The translations under genes and the position numbers were made by a program. 64,000 nt of DNA. Origin: Pseudomonas oryzihabitans NBRC 102199 (GTDB taxonomy: Bacteria; Pseudomonadota; Gammaproteobacteria; Pseudomonadales; Pseudomonadaceae). The stretch is from positions 62,001 to 126,000 of the forward strand of contig NZ_BBIT01000013.1 of assembly GCF_000730625.1 (NCBI RefSeq). Reading direction: 5' to 3'. This document shows, piece after piece, positions 23,993 to 33,517 of this stretch. A model generated the notes under the pieces. That model was given only the letters and a program-made list of their open reading frames with translations, was not told the origin of the DNA and made no database searches. Positions within the stretch are counted from its first letter, which is position 1. Each line of letters starts with the position of its first letter.

Positions 23993-24028
23993 AGTATAGA
24001 TCAGCCCGTCACGTCTGTTGACGTAACA
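23993..24028 (-). promoter_or_regulatory. retS promoter with palindrome over the -35
   Basis: TCAACA (24016-24021), a 17-bp spacer and TATACT (23993-23998), giving a start near 23986 and a short leader. The -35 lies within TGTTacgtcAACA (24016-24028, leftward), an inverted repeat that could be an operator. It is set in the purD-retS gap, so retS has its own promoter. Confidence 0.6.
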
Positions 24029-24057
24029 GTGTAACAGGCTGATCCCTTAGGCGAGCT

Positions 24058-25341
24058 TCACTGTCGCTCGCGGGCGATGGCGCGGTAGCCGATGTCACTG
24101 CGGTAGAAGCAGCCCTTCCAAGAGATTTCCTGGGCCAGCGCATAGGCGTTCTGCTGGGCGGCGGAGACCGTTTCGCCCAGGGCCGTGGCGCACAGCACCC
24201 GACCGCCGGCCGTGACGACCTGACCATCGCGCAGGCTGGTGCCGGCGTGGAACACCTTGCCCGGCAGCGCCGCGGCGGCTTCGAGACCGGCGATGGCGTC
24301 ACCCTTGGCGTAGTCGCCCGGATAGCCGCCGGCGGCCAGGACGATGCCCAGGCTCGGACGCGGATCCCAGCAGGCTTCGATCTTGTCGAGCGCCTCGGCC
24401 AGGGCGGCCTCCACCAACAGCACCAGGCTGGACTGCAGGCGCAGCATCACCGGCTGGGTCTCGGGATCGCCGAATCGGCAGTTGAATTCGATGACCTTGG
24501 GCGCACCGCTCTGGTCGATCATCAGGCCGGCATAGAGGAAGCCGGTGTAGACATTGCCTTCGCTGGCCATGCCGGCCACGGTGGGCTCGATGATCTCGCG
24601 CATGACCCGCTCGTGGACCTCGGGGGTCACCACCGGCGCCGGGGAATAGGCGCCCATGCCGCCGGTGTTGGGACCGCTGTCGCCGTCGCCGACGCGCTTG
24701 TGATCCTGGCTGGTGGCCATCGGCAGGACATTCTTGCCATCGACCATGACGATGAAGCTGGCTTCCTCGCCGTCGAGGAATTCCTCGATCACCACGCGGG
24801 CACCGGCGTCGCCGAAGGCATTGCCGGAAAGCATGTCACGCACCGCGTCCTCGGCTTCGGCGAGAGTCATGGCGACGATCACGCCCTTGCCGGCGGCCAG
24901 GCCGTCGGCCTTGATCACGATCGGCGCACCCTGCTCGCGCAGATAGGCCAGGGCCGGCTCCACCTCGGTGAAGTTGGCGTAGGCGGCGGTGGGGATCTGG
25001 TGGCGCGCCAGGAAATCCTTGGTGAAGGCCTTGGAGCCTTCCAGCTGGGCCGCACCGGCAGTGGGGCCGAAGCAGGGCAGGCCACGGCTGCGGAACAGGT
25101 CGACCACCCCGGCCACCAGCGGCGCCTCGGGGCCGACGATGGTCAGCTCGACGTTGGCGGCGGCGAAGTCGGCCAGTTGTTCCAGGGCCAGGACGTCCAG
25201 GGCGACGTTCTCGCACTTGGCTTCGGTGGCGGTGCCGGCGTTGCCCGGGGCCACATAGACCTTGGTGACCCGGGTGTCCTGGGCGACCTTCCAGGCCAGG
25301 GCGTGTTCGCGACCGCCGCTGCCGATGATGAGTACGTTCAT
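24058..25341 (-). CDS. purD: Phosphoribosylamine-glycine ligase (GARS)
   Basis: A 427-aa ATP-grasp ligase, step 2 of de novo purine synthesis, joining glycine to phosphoribosylamine. It opens MNVLIIGSGGREHALAWK. The family signature RFGDPETQP lies within VIEFNCRFGDPETQPVML. It lies 90 bp after purH, in the conserved purH-purD order. Confidence 0.97.
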   Translation of the reverse strand: MNVLIIGSGGREHALAWKVAQDTRVTKVYVAPGNAGTATEAKCENVALDVLALEQLADFAAANVELTIVGPEAPLVAGVVDLFRSRGLPCFGPTAGAAQLEGSKAFTKDFLARHQIPTAAYANFTEVEPALAYLREQGAPIVIKADGLAAGKGVIVAMTLAEAEDAVRDMLSGNAFGDAGARVVIEEFLDGEEASFIVMVDGKNVLPMATSQDHKRVGDGDSGPNTGGMGAYSPAPVVTPEVHERVMREIIEPTVAGMASEGNVYTGFLYAGLMIDQSGAPKVIEFNCRFGDPETQPVMLRLQSSLVLLVEAALAEALDKIEACWDPRPSLGIVLAAGGYPGDYAKGDAIAGLEAAAALPGKVFHAGTSLRDGQVVTAGGRVLCATALGETVSAAQQNAYALAQEISWKGCFYRSDIGYRAIARERQ

Positions 25342-25431
25342 GCAGTGTTCCTCTCGGGCGGCCGCAGGGTGGCGTCCGCACTTTGAATTGGAGCGACGGC
25401 GAGGCGCGTGCGGCCTCGCCGGGACGGGCCC

Positions 25432-27024
25432 TTAGTGGCGGAAGTGACGCATGCCGGTAAAGACCATGGCGATGCCGGCTTCGTCGGCGGCGGCGATGAC
25501 CTCGGCGTCGCGCATGGAGCCGCCCGGCTGGATCACCGCGGTGATGCCGTTGGCCGCGGCGTTGTCGATGCCGTCACGGAAGGGGAAGAAGGCGTCCGAG
25601 GCCATGACCGCGCCGGCCACGGCCAGGCCGGCGTGCTCGGCCTTGATGGCGGCGATGCGCGCCGAGTTGACGCGACTCATCTGGCCGGCGCCGATACCCA
25701 CGGTCTGCTGGCCCTTGGCGTAGACGATGGCGTTGGACTTGACGAACTTGGCCACCTTCCAGGCGAAGATCAGGTCCTGCAGTTCCTGCTCGCTGGGGGC
25801 GCGCTGGGTCACCACCTTGAGGTCGGCGGCGGTGATCATGGCGATGTCGCGGCTCTGCACCAGCAGACCGCCATTGACGCGCTTGAGGTCCAGGCCGGGC
25901 TTGCGCTCGGCGGGCCACTCGCCGCACTCCAGCAGGCGGACGTTGGCCTTGGCCGCGACGACGTCGCGGGCCTCGGCGCTGACGCGCGGGGCGATGATCA
26001 CCTCGACGAACTGGCGCTCGACGATGGCGCGGGCGGTCTCGGCGTCCAGTTCGCGGTTGAAGGCGATGATGCCGCCGAAGGCCGACTCGCTGTCGGTGGC
26101 ATAGGCCAGTTCATAGGCCTGGCGGATGTCGCCGGCCACGGCCACGCCACAGGGGTTGGCGTGCTTGACGATGACGCAGGCCGGCTCCTCGTAGCTCTTG
26201 ACGGTTTCCAGGGCGGCGTCGGTGTCGGCGACGTTGTTGAAGGACAGTTCCTTGCCCTGCAGCTGGGTGGCGGTGGCCACGCAGGCCTCGCTGGCGTGCT
26301 CGACATAGAAGGCCGCCTGCTGGTGCGGGTTCTCGCCGTATCTCATGTCCTGCGCCTTGATGAACTGGGCGCTGAAGGTACGCGGGAAGGCGGCGCGGCC
26401 TTCGGTGGACAGGGTCTCGGCCCGCTGGTCGATGCTGCCCAGGTAGTTGGCGATCATGCCGTCGTAGGCGGCGGTGTGCTCGAAGGCCTTGAGCGCCAGG
26501 TCGAAGCGCTGGGCATAGCTCAGGCCGCCGGCCTTGAGGTCGTCGAGGATGGACGCGTAGTCGCTGGCATTGACCACGATGGCGACGTCCTTGTGGTTCT
26601 TGGCCGCGCTGCGGACCATGGTCGGACCGCCGATGTCGATGTTCTCGATGGCGTCGGCCAGGCTGCAGCCGGGCTTGGCCACGGTGGCGGCGAAGGGGTA
26701 GAGATTGACCGCGACCAAGTCGATCGGGCGGATGCCGTGCTCGCTCATGACCTCGTGGTCGATGCCGCGGCGGCCGAGGATGCCGCCGTGGATCTTCGGA
26801 TGCAGGGTCTTGACGCGGCCGTCCATCATTTCCGGGAAGCCGGTGTAGTCGGCGACTTCCACCGCCGGGATGCCTTCGTCGCGCAGCAGCTTGTAGGTCC
26901 CGCCGGTGGACAGGATTTCCACGCCGATGGCCGCGAGTTCACGGGCGAAGTCGACGACGCCCGTCTTGTCGGACACGCTGATCAGCGCACGGCGGACGGG
27001 GAGGCGAGAGGTCTGGTCGGTCAT
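25432..27024 (-). CDS. purH: Bifunctional AICAR formyltransferase / IMP cyclohydrolase
   Basis: About 530 aa, the last two steps of IMP synthesis. The N-terminal IMP cyclohydrolase domain ([19 protein letters not shown]) is followed by the AICAR transformylase domain with the catalytic Lys-His pair in [12 protein letters not shown]. Three in-frame ATGs (27036, 27030, 27024) precede the conserved region. None has a strong Shine-Dalgarno, and I prefer 27024 because it gives [16 protein letters not shown]. It is downstream of dusB-fis by 54 bp. Confidence 0.96.
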   Translation of the reverse strand: MTDQTSRLPVRRALISVSDKTGVVDFARELAAIGVEILSTGGTYKLLRDEGIPAVEVADYTGFPEMMDGRVKTLHPKIHGGILGRRGIDHEVMSEHGIRPIDLVAVNLYPFAATVAKPGCSLADAIENIDIGGPTMVRSAAKNHKDVAIVVNASDYASILDDLKAGGLSYAQRFDLALKAFEHTAAYDGMIANYLGSIDQRAETLSTEGRAAFPRTFSAQFIKAQDMRYGENPHQQAAFYVEHASEACVATATQLQGKELSFNNVADTDAALETVKSYEEPACVIVKHANPCGVAVAGDIRQAYELAYATDSESAFGGIIAFNRELDAETARAIVERQFVEVIIAPRVSAEARDVVAAKANVRLLECGEWPAERKPGLDLKRVNGGLLVQSRDIAMITAADLKVVTQRAPSEQELQDLIFAWKVAKFVKSNAIVYAKGQQTVGIGAGQMSRVNSARIAAIKAEHAGLAVAGAVMASDAFFPFRDGIDNAAANGITAVIQPGGSMRDAEVIAAADEAGIAMVFTGMRHFRH

Positions 27025-27090
27025 GGTCATGTCCATCAGGAGGAGAGAGACCGCCGGTCAAGCCCCCTGGGCCGCCGGCGATGAGGCGGA

Positions 27091-27408
27091 TCAGAGCAGG
27101 TCGTATTGCTTGAGCTTCTTGCGCAGGGTGCCGCGATTGAGCCCGAGCATCTCCGATGCCTTGGTCTGGTTGCCCTTGACGTAATTCATCACGCTTTCGA
27201 GCAGGGGTGCTTCCACTTCGCAGAGCACCATGTTGTAGACGTCGGTCACCGGCTGCCCATCGAGGTGGGCGAAATAGTTGCGCAGCGCCTTTTCCACGCT
27301 GTCGCGCAGCGTCTGGCCCTCCTGCAGGGGAGCGGTCAGGTGCTGCTTGAGGTCGCCGTTGTCACTCACGGGCGCTGTTCCAGTCAAAGTCTCGGTCATC
27401 GAATTCAT
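27091..27408 (-). CDS. fis: Nucleoid-associated protein Fis
   Basis: A 105-aa DNA-bending regulator. The C-terminal helix-turn-helix ([20 protein letters not shown]) and the preceding dimer helices ([12 protein letters not shown]) are typical. It overlaps the dusB stop by 4 nt, the standard dusB-fis arrangement that couples Fis synthesis to ribosomal activity and growth rate. The protein is slightly longer at the N-terminus than E. coli Fis (98 aa), as usual in Pseudomonas. Confidence 0.96.
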   Translation of the reverse strand: MNSMTETLTGTAPVSDNGDLKQHLTAPLQEGQTLRDSVEKALRNYFAHLDGQPVTDVYNMVLCEVEAPLLESVMNYVKGNQTKASEMLGLNRGTLRKKLKQYDLL

Positions 27409-28397
27409 GCCACCTGCTTCCCGATCGGGGGCTGCGCGAAGAACGCGCGAATGCTGGCGTGCTGGGCTTGGGTGTCTTGCAGTCGGTTGAACTGGGCGCG
27501 CGATTCCGCGGCGCCTGGCCGGTCGGCCAGGTACCAGCCGACGTGCTTGCGGGCGATGCGCACGCCCATTTCCGGGCCATAGAAGGCATGCAGGGCGTCG
27601 AGGTGCTCCAGCAGGATGGCCTCCACCTCGGCATCGCTCGGCGCCGCCAGGTGCTCGCCGGTCGCCAGGTAGTGGGCGATCTCGCGGAAGATCCAGGGGC
27701 GGCCCTGGGCGGCGCGGCCGATCAGCAGGCCGTCGCAGCCGGTGTGCTCGAGCACGCGCCGGGCCTTTTCCGGGCTGTCGATGTCGCCATTGGCGAACAC
27801 CGGGATACCGACCGCCTGCTTGATCGCGGCGATGGTGTCGTACTCGGCGGCGCCCAGGAACCTGTCGTCACGGGTGCGGCCGTGCACGGCCAGTGCCTGG
27901 ATGCCGGCGGCTTCGGCCAGCTGCGCGATGCGCAGGCCGTTGCGATTCTCGGGATTCCAGCCGGTGCGGATCTTCAGGGTCACCGGAACGTCCACCGCGG
28001 CCACCACGGCGGCGAGGATCTCGGCCACCAGGACCTCGTCCTTCATCAGCGCGGAGCCGGCGGCCTTGTTGCAGACCTTTTTCGCCGGGCAGCCCATATT
28101 GATGTCGATGATCTGGGCACCCAGTTCGACATTGCGCTGGGCTGCTTCGGCCAGCATCGCCGGATCGCCGCCGGCGATCTGCACCGAGCGCGGTTCCTGC
28201 TCGCTGGCGTGGATCAGGCGCAGCCGCGACTTGCGGCTGTCATAGAGCCGCACGTCACTGGTCACCATTTCCGACACGGCCATGCCGGCGCCGAGTGCCA
28301 GGCACAGGCGCCGGAAGGGCAGGTCGGTGACCCCGGCCATGGGCGCGAGAATCAGCGGATTGGGCAAGGTATAAGGGCCGATGCGTACCATCGACAT
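27405..28397 (-). CDS. dusB: tRNA-dihydrouridine synthase B
   Basis: A 330-aa FMN enzyme reducing uridines in the tRNA D-loop. It opens [20 protein letters not shown], the catalytic cysteine is in [15 protein letters not shown], and the FMN phosphate loop appears in [16 protein letters not shown]. The start at 28397 was chosen because upstream in-frame sequence is non-conserved intergenic DNA. It is first gene of dusB-fis. Confidence 0.96.
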   Translation of the reverse strand: MSMVRIGPYTLPNPLILAPMAGVTDLPFRRLCLALGAGMAVSEMVTSDVRLYDSRKSRLRLIHASEQEPRSVQIAGGDPAMLAEAAQRNVELGAQIIDINMGCPAKKVCNKAAGSALMKDEVLVAEILAAVVAAVDVPVTLKIRTGWNPENRNGLRIAQLAEAAGIQALAVHGRTRDDRFLGAAEYDTIAAIKQAVGIPVFANGDIDSPEKARRVLEHTGCDGLLIGRAAQGRPWIFREIAHYLATGEHLAAPSDAEVEAILLEHLDALHAFYGPEMGVRIARKHVGWYLADRPGAAESRAQFNRLQDTQAQHASIRAFFAQPPIGKQVA

Positions 28398-28485
28398 ATC
28401 TTTTTCCCTGGCGAATAGGCGCCTGTTCCGCCTGCGCCGGAAACCGGCCGCGGACAGGGGCTGCTGTGCTTGAAAAGGGTTGGGA

Positions 28486-28514
28486 ATGATACCCGCTCGC
28501 CGCCTCCGGATAAA
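28486..28514 (-). promoter_or_regulatory. dusB-fis promoter
   Basis: TTTATC (28509-28514), a 17-bp spacer and TATCAT (28486-28491), in the gap between the DUF3426 gene and dusB. The -10 sits inside the partial inverted repeat GGGTatcattcccaACCC. Confidence 0.45.
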
Positions 28515-28552
28515 GCGCGAGTTGGCTAGTTTATGAGCAATTCGCCCTGGCG

Positions 28553-29992
28553 CTACTCCGGCGAGAAGAAGCTCAGGCTGTAGTTCACCGCGCGCGGACC
28601 GGGGTCGAGAATGTCCAGGGCGATGTGGATCGGCGTCTGCGGCGGCATCTCGTCCTGGCCCTTGAGCTCGCCGTTCAGGTACTCGCCGGGCTTGAAACGG
28701 CGGCTGGCGAGCAACTGGCCGTTGAGGTCGGCGAAGCGCAATTCCAGCAGCGGAAAAGGCTGCGAGAAGGGCGCCCGGTTGTAGAGGATGGCATCTACGC
28801 GCAGGGCCCCGGAAAATTGCGGATGGCTGCGCACCACCAGGTTGCTGCTGCGGATCTGCTGGACATCGACCTTGGACGGCACCTTGCAGCCCAGGCTGGC
28901 GCAGGCCTGGACGAACAGCGGGCGATAGCTGTCCTGCCGCGCCAGTTCGTCGAAGTGGTAATAGACGTACTGGCCGGCCAGGCCGAGCAGCGCCAGCAGG
29001 CAGAGCAGGATCCACAGCAGGCGGCGACCCCAGTGCGGGCGCCGTGGCTGGCTGTCCAGCTGCAGCGGATCGTCGTGCAGGTCCAGCAGGGGATCGTCCT
29101 GCCATTCCGGTTCGCTGCGCAGGGCGGTCGTGGCCTTGGCCGGCAGCGGCTCGTCGTCGCCGTCGCGCGCGGCGCTGAGGGGTTCGGCAACGGGCTCCTG
29201 CCAGTCGTCGAGCCGACCCAGGCCGGGTTCGGCGCGTTCGTCGTCGTCGGCTTCGACTCGCCCGAGTGCCGGCTCCTGGCGTTCACGCGGGGGCGCGGTG
29301 GTGAGGGGCGCGGGCGGCGTGGCCGGGGCGGGCTTGAGCGGGGCGCGCGTGGCCGCGAGCGGTGCCACCGGTGCTGCCGTCGGCACGGGAGCGATGTCCG
29401 GCTCCGGCCGGACCTCCACGGCGGGCTCGGGCTCGGGCTCCGATTCCGGCTCGGCGGCGGGAAGCGGCAAGGGGGCGGGCTGCGGCTCGAACTCGACCTC
29501 GGGTTCGGCCGGCAGGCGCAGGGATTCCGGCTCGGGTTCGCGCTCGGCGGAGGCGGCGCCGAGCGACGGCAGTTCGAAGGGGTCTTCGTCGTCCTGGGGG
29601 CGATGGGCCGCCAGGCCCTGGGCCGGTGCCGGTTCTTCCCGCGGCGCGGCCACGGCGGGCGGCGTTGCTGCTGCGGAAGGTGCTGCCGGCGCGCGGCGCT
29701 GTTCTTCCAAGGCGCCCAGGCGGGCGACCTCGGCGTCCAGCTCCAGGTGGCTCAGGTCCAGTTCGTCATGGGGCCAGGCCGCTTCACTGGGCGTCGGTGC
29801 CGGTTCGGCCACGGGCGCGGGTGGCACGGGCATGGGCTGCGGCGCCGTCAGGGGCGCGGCCTGGTTGCTGGCGTTGAACACTTCCAGGCAGACGCCACAG
29901 CGTACGTCGCCGTCCGCGGCAGCCAGGTGTTCCTGGGTGACGCGGAAGCGGGTATGGCAATGCGGACACTGGGCGACGAGGGATTCGGTCAT
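28553..29992 (-). CDS. Zinc-ribbon and DUF3426 membrane protein
   Basis: A 479-aa protein. The N-terminus is an MJ0042-type zinc ribbon with two CxxC pairs (CPHCHTRF and CGVCLEVF). Residues of about 50-320 are low-complexity, rich in Pro, Glu and Ala. One membrane helix follows (WILLCLLALLGLAGQYVYY), then a C-terminal DUF3426 domain with no known enzymatic motif. It sits downstream of prmA, as PA4849 does. An anchoring or scaffolding role is plausible but untested. Confidence 0.85.
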   Translation of the reverse strand: MTESLVAQCPHCHTRFRVTQEHLAAADGDVRCGVCLEVFNASNQAAPLTAPQPMPVPPAPVAEPAPTPSEAAWPHDELDLSHLELDAEVARLGALEEQRRAPAAPSAAATPPAVAAPREEPAPAQGLAAHRPQDDEDPFELPSLGAASAEREPEPESLRLPAEPEVEFEPQPAPLPLPAAEPESEPEPEPAVEVRPEPDIAPVPTAAPVAPLAATRAPLKPAPATPPAPLTTAPPRERQEPALGRVEADDDERAEPGLGRLDDWQEPVAEPLSAARDGDDEPLPAKATTALRSEPEWQDDPLLDLHDDPLQLDSQPRRPHWGRRLLWILLCLLALLGLAGQYVYYHFDELARQDSYRPLFVQACASLGCKVPSKVDVQQIRSSNLVVRSHPQFSGALRVDAILYNRAPFSQPFPLLELRFADLNGQLLASRRFKPGEYLNGELKGQDEMPPQTPIHIALDILDPGPRAVNYSLSFFSPE

Positions 29993-30100
29993 GGCGAGGC
30001 GACAGCCAGGGAGTGAAGCGCGCTAGTGTACCCGAAGGCCCTGGCGAAAGAAGGGCCTCCACCGGGCCGCCGGGTGAGCGGACCGGTGGCGGTGCGCAGG

Positions 30101-30976
30101 TCAGCGACGACGGGTGCCGCTGATGCGTACCCAGCCGTCCAGGGTGGCGGTGGGTTCCAGGTCGAAGCAGCCGGCATAGGCGGCGCGCACGTCCTCGGCC
30201 TGCTCGGCGAGGATGCCGGAAAGGGCCAGGCGACCGCCGATGCGGGTCAGGCGGGTGATCTGCTCGGCCAGGCCGACCAGCGGACCGGCGAGGATGTTGG
30301 CCACCACCACGTCGGCCGGCTCGCCTGGCAGATCGGCGGGCAGGTACAGCGGAAAGCGTGCCGGGTCGATGCCGTTGCGATTGGCATTCTCCCGCGAGGC
30401 TTCCAGGGCCTGGACGTCGATGTCGGTACCCACGGCGCGCTCGGCGCCCAGCAGCAGGGCAGCGATGGCGAGGATGCCCGAACCGCAGCCGAAATCCAGC
30501 ACCTGCAGGCCCTGGACCGGTTCACCGTCCAGCCACTGCAGGCACAGCGAGGTGGTGGGGTGGGTGCCGGTGCCAAAGGCCAGGCCCGGATCCAGCAGCA
30601 GATTGACCGCCTCGGGTTCCGGGGCCTCGTGCCAGCTGGGCACGATCCACAGTCGCTGGCCGAAACGCATGGGCTGGAAGTTGTCCATCCAGCTGCGTTC
30701 CCATTCCTGGTCTTCCAGGCGCTCCACCTCGTAGACGAGGCCGTTGGCCAGGAGCTGCACGCGCTGCTCCAGGGCGGCGGCGTCGGTATCGCCTTCGAAC
30801 AGCGCCAGCAGGTGGGTCTGGGACCACAGCGGGGTGGTGCCGAGATCCGGCTCGAAGATCGGCTGGTCCTCGGCGTCCATGAAGGTCACCGAGACGGCGC
30901 CCAGTTCGAGCATGAGGTCTTCGTAGGTTTCCGCCTGGGCGGGGGTGAGGGCGAGGCGGACTTGCAGCCAGGACAT
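30101..30976 (-). CDS. prmA: Ribosomal protein L11 methyltransferase
   Basis: A 291-aa SAM-dependent enzyme that trimethylates ribosomal protein L11. The N-terminal L11-binding domain ([20 protein letters not shown]) and the class I motif [20 protein letters not shown] are clear, with the catalytic-site motif [10 protein letters not shown] after it. It follows the accC terminator and precedes the DUF3426 gene. Confidence 0.96.
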   Translation of the reverse strand: MSWLQVRLALTPAQAETYEDLMLELGAVSVTFMDAEDQPIFEPDLGTTPLWSQTHLLALFEGDTDAAALEQRVQLLANGLVYEVERLEDQEWERSWMDNFQPMRFGQRLWIVPSWHEAPEPEAVNLLLDPGLAFGTGTHPTTSLCLQWLDGEPVQGLQVLDFGCGSGILAIAALLLGAERAVGTDIDVQALEASRENANRNGIDPARFPLYLPADLPGEPADVVVANILAGPLVGLAEQITRLTRIGGRLALSGILAEQAEDVRAAYAGCFDLEPTATLDGWVRISGTRRR

Positions 30977-31011
30977 GGAGGGCTACCTGAATCGGGTCAA
31001 AGCGGGGAGGG

Positions 31012-31045
31012 TAAATGAAAACGGGCTGCCCGAGGGCAGCCCGTT
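31012..31045 (-). terminator. Rho-independent terminator after accC
   Basis: An 11-bp stem, AACGGGCTGCC with GGCAGCCCGTT, and a 4-nt loop. On the leftward strand it is followed by TTTTCATTT. It lies 26 bp after the accC stop and so separates accBC from prmA. Confidence 0.85.
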
Positions 31046-31070
31046 CGCTGAATCAGAGCTCGTCACGTCC

Positions 31071-32417
31071 TCAGTGGCGCAGGCCGAGCTTCTTCTCCAG
31101 GTAGTGGATGTTCACGCCGCCCTGGCCGAAGGCCTGGTCGCGGGTCAGCATCCGGTGCAGATCGGCATTGGTCTTGATGCCGTCGACGATCAGCTCGTCC
31201 AGGGCATTGCGCATCCGGGCCATGGCCTCGTCGCGGGTCTTGCCCCAGGTGATCAGCTTGGCGATCAGCGAATCGTAGTTCGGCGGAACCTTGTAGCCGC
31301 TGTACAGGTGCGAATCCACCCGCACGCCGTTGCCGCCCGGTGCATGGTAGTGCTTGACCAGGCCCGGAGAGGGCATGAAGGTCTTGGGATCTTCGGCGTT
31401 GATCCGGCACTCGATGGCGTGACCGGTGATCTTGATGTCTTCCTGCTTGATCGACAGCGGGTTGCCCGCGGCGATGCTGAGCATCTCCTTGACGATGTCG
31501 ACGCCAGTGATCATCTCGGTCACCGGATGCTCCACCTGCACGCGGGTGTTCATCTCGATGAAGTAGAAGCGACCGTCTTCGTAGAGGAACTCGAAGGTGC
31601 CGGCGCCGCGGTAGCCGATGTCGATGCAGGCCTTGACGCAGCGTGCCAGGACTTCTTCGCGGGCCTTCTCGTCGATCTGGGGCGCAGGCGCCTCCTCGAT
31701 GACCTTCTGGTGACGACGCTGCAGCGAGCAGTCGCGGTCATAGAGGTGCACGGCGTTGCCCTGGCCATCGGAGAGCACCTGGACTTCCACGTGACGCGGA
31801 TTGCCGAGGAATTTCTCCATGTAGACCATGGAGTTGCCAAAGGCGGCGCCGGCTTCGGTCTGGGTCAGCTTGATCGACTTGATCAGCTCGGCCTCGTCCT
31901 CGACCACGCGCATGCCGCGACCACCACCGCCACCGGCGGCCTTGATGATCACCGGATAGCCGACTTCGCGGCCGATGCGCAGGCACTCGGCCTCGTCATC
32001 CGGCAGGGCGCCGTCGGAGCCCGGCACGGTGGGCACACCGGCCTGCTTCATGGCGTTCTTGGCGGACACCTTGTCGCCCATCAGGCGAATCACGTCGGCG
32101 GTGGGGCCGACGAAGGCGAATCCGGACTGCTCCACCTGCTCGGCGAAGTCGGCGTTCTCGGCGAGAAAGCCGTAGCCGGGGTGGATGGCGGTGGCGCCGG
32201 TGACTTCCGCGGCACTGATGATGGCCGGGATGTTCAGGTAGGACTGGGGCGAGGGGGCCGGGCCGATGCACACCGATTCGTCGGCGAGGGACAGATGCAT
32301 CAGTTCGCGGTCGGCGGTGGAATGAACCGCCACCGTCTTGATGCCCAGCTCCTTGCAGGCACGCACCACGCGCAGGGCGATTTCCCCGCGGTTGGCGATC
32401 AGGACTTTTTCCAGCAT
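31071..32417 (-). CDS. accC: Acetyl-CoA carboxylase, biotin carboxylase subunit
   Basis: A 448-aa ATP-grasp enzyme that carboxylates biotin on AccB using bicarbonate. It opens [20 protein letters not shown]. The Gly-rich ATP loop [12 protein letters not shown] and the active-site motif [16 protein letters not shown] are present. The start at 32417 matches family length; an earlier in-frame ATG at 32441 would add 8 residues. It lies 16 bp after accB, in the classical accBC operon. Confidence 0.97.
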   Translation of the reverse strand: MLEKVLIANRGEIALRVVRACKELGIKTVAVHSTADRELMHLSLADESVCIGPAPSPQSYLNIPAIISAAEVTGATAIHPGYGFLAENADFAEQVEQSGFAFVGPTADVIRLMGDKVSAKNAMKQAGVPTVPGSDGALPDDEAECLRIGREVGYPVIIKAAGGGGGRGMRVVEDEAELIKSIKLTQTEAGAAFGNSMVYMEKFLGNPRHVEVQVLSDGQGNAVHLYDRDCSLQRRHQKVIEEAPAPQIDEKAREEVLARCVKACIDIGYRGAGTFEFLYEDGRFYFIEMNTRVQVEHPVTEMITGVDIVKEMLSIAAGNPLSIKQEDIKITGHAIECRINAEDPKTFMPSPGLVKHYHAPGGNGVRVDSHLYSGYKVPPNYDSLIAKLITWGKTRDEAMARMRNALDELIVDGIKTNADLHRMLTRDQAFGQGGVNIHYLEKKLGLRH

Positions 32418-32433
32418 CGTGGGCTCCACGGGC

Positions 32434-32901
32434 TTAGACAATGGTGAACAGCGGCTGGTCGAATTCGACGGGCTGACCGTTCTCGACCAGCACCTGGCCG
32501 ATGGTGCCGCTGGCTTCGGCTTCGATGTGGTTCATCATCTTCATGGCTTCGACGATGCACAGGATGTCGCCTTTCTTCACCTGCTGGCCGACTTCGACGA
32601 AGGCCGGGGTGGTGGGCGAGGAGGCGCGGTAGAAGGTGCCGACCATGGGCGAGCGCGCCACGTTACCGGTCAGTTGCGGCGCGGCGGCTTCGCTGGCGGG
32701 TGCAGCGGCAGCGGCCGGCGCGGCAGCCGGGGCCGGGGCGGCGACCGGAGCGGGGGCAGCGGCGTAGACGGTCTGCATGCCCTGGCCGCGGCCGGTGTTG
32801 CGGCTGATGCGGACGGATTCTTCGCCTTCGCGGATTTCCAGCTCGTCGATACCGGACTCTTCCAGCAGCTCGATCAGTTTCTTGACTTTACGGATGTCCA
32901 T
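32434..32901 (-). CDS. accB: Biotin carboxyl carrier protein
   Basis: A 155-aa carrier subunit. The N-terminus [20 protein letters not shown] and an Ala/Pro-rich flexible linker (about residues 45-75) precede the biotinyl domain. The biotin-attachment lysine is in [12 protein letters not shown]. It is the partner of AccC encoded next. Confidence 0.97.
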   Translation of the reverse strand: MDIRKVKKLIELLEESGIDELEIREGEESVRISRNTGRGQGMQTVYAAAPAPVAAPAPAAAPAAAAAPASEAAAPQLTGNVARSPMVGTFYRASSPTTPAFVEVGQQVKKGDILCIVEAMKMMNHIEAEASGTIGQVLVENGQPVEFDQPLFTIV

Positions 32902-32954
32902 TGGCGTTGGCTCTCCCCTCGGGTTCTGGTGATGTTCTGGATATTGAGTCGCGC

Positions 32955-33401
32955 TCAGCCGCGGGCGGCGAGCTGTTCGCAGGCGGCTTCCAGGGCCAGG
33001 CGATAGCCACTGGCACCGAGCCCGCAGATGACACCGACCGCCACGTCGGAAAAATAGGAATGGTGGCGGAAGGCCTCGCGCTTGTGCACGTTCGACAGGT
33101 GCACTTCGATGAATGGGATGCTCACCGCGAGCAAGGCGTCACGTAGGGCGACACTGGTATGGGTGAAGGCAGCCGGATTGATGAGGATGAAATCCACCTC
33201 TTCGTCACGCGCGGCATGGATGCGTTCGATCAGCAGGTGCTCGGCGTTGCTTTGCAGGTATTGCAGGCGATGCCCCGCCGCAGTGGCGCGGGCTTCGAGA
33301 TCGGCGTTGATCTGGGCCAGGGTGGTGGCCCCGTAGACGCCCGGCTCGCGGGTGCCCAGGAGATTCAGGTTGGGCCCGTGCAGTACCAGCAGATGCGCCA
33401 T
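32955..33401 (-). CDS. aroQ: 3-dehydroquinate dehydratase, type II
   Basis: A 148-aa shikimate-pathway enzyme forming 3-dehydroshikimate. It has the type II signature [17 protein letters not shown], the catalytic tyrosine in VYGATTL and the [13 protein letters not shown] and [11 protein letters not shown] segments. I use the ATG at 33401; a GTG two codons upstream is the alternative. It is first gene of aroQ-accB-accC, the arrangement in Pseudomonas (PA4846-4848). Confidence 0.96.
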   Translation of the reverse strand: MAHLLVLHGPNLNLLGTREPGVYGATTLAQINADLEARATAAGHRLQYLQSNAEHLLIERIHAARDEEVDFILINPAAFTHTSVALRDALLAVSIPFIEVHLSNVHKREAFRHHSYFSDVAVGVICGLGASGYRLALEAACEQLAARG

Positions 33402-33441
33402 AGCCACTTGCCTCGCGATTTCGCAACCAGATTGGCCGCGG

Positions 33442-33470
33442 ACTATGCCGCAACCGGAGGTGACTGTCCA
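33442..33470 (-). promoter_or_regulatory. aroQ-accBC promoter
   Basis: TGGACA (33465-33470, 5 of 6 to consensus), a 17-bp spacer and CATAGT (33442-33447), 41 bp before the aroQ ATG. Confidence 0.6.
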
Positions 33471-33517
33471 GTCGCTAGACGTTTGCCGGAAATGCCCGCA
33501 CGTTGGGCGAAATTCTT

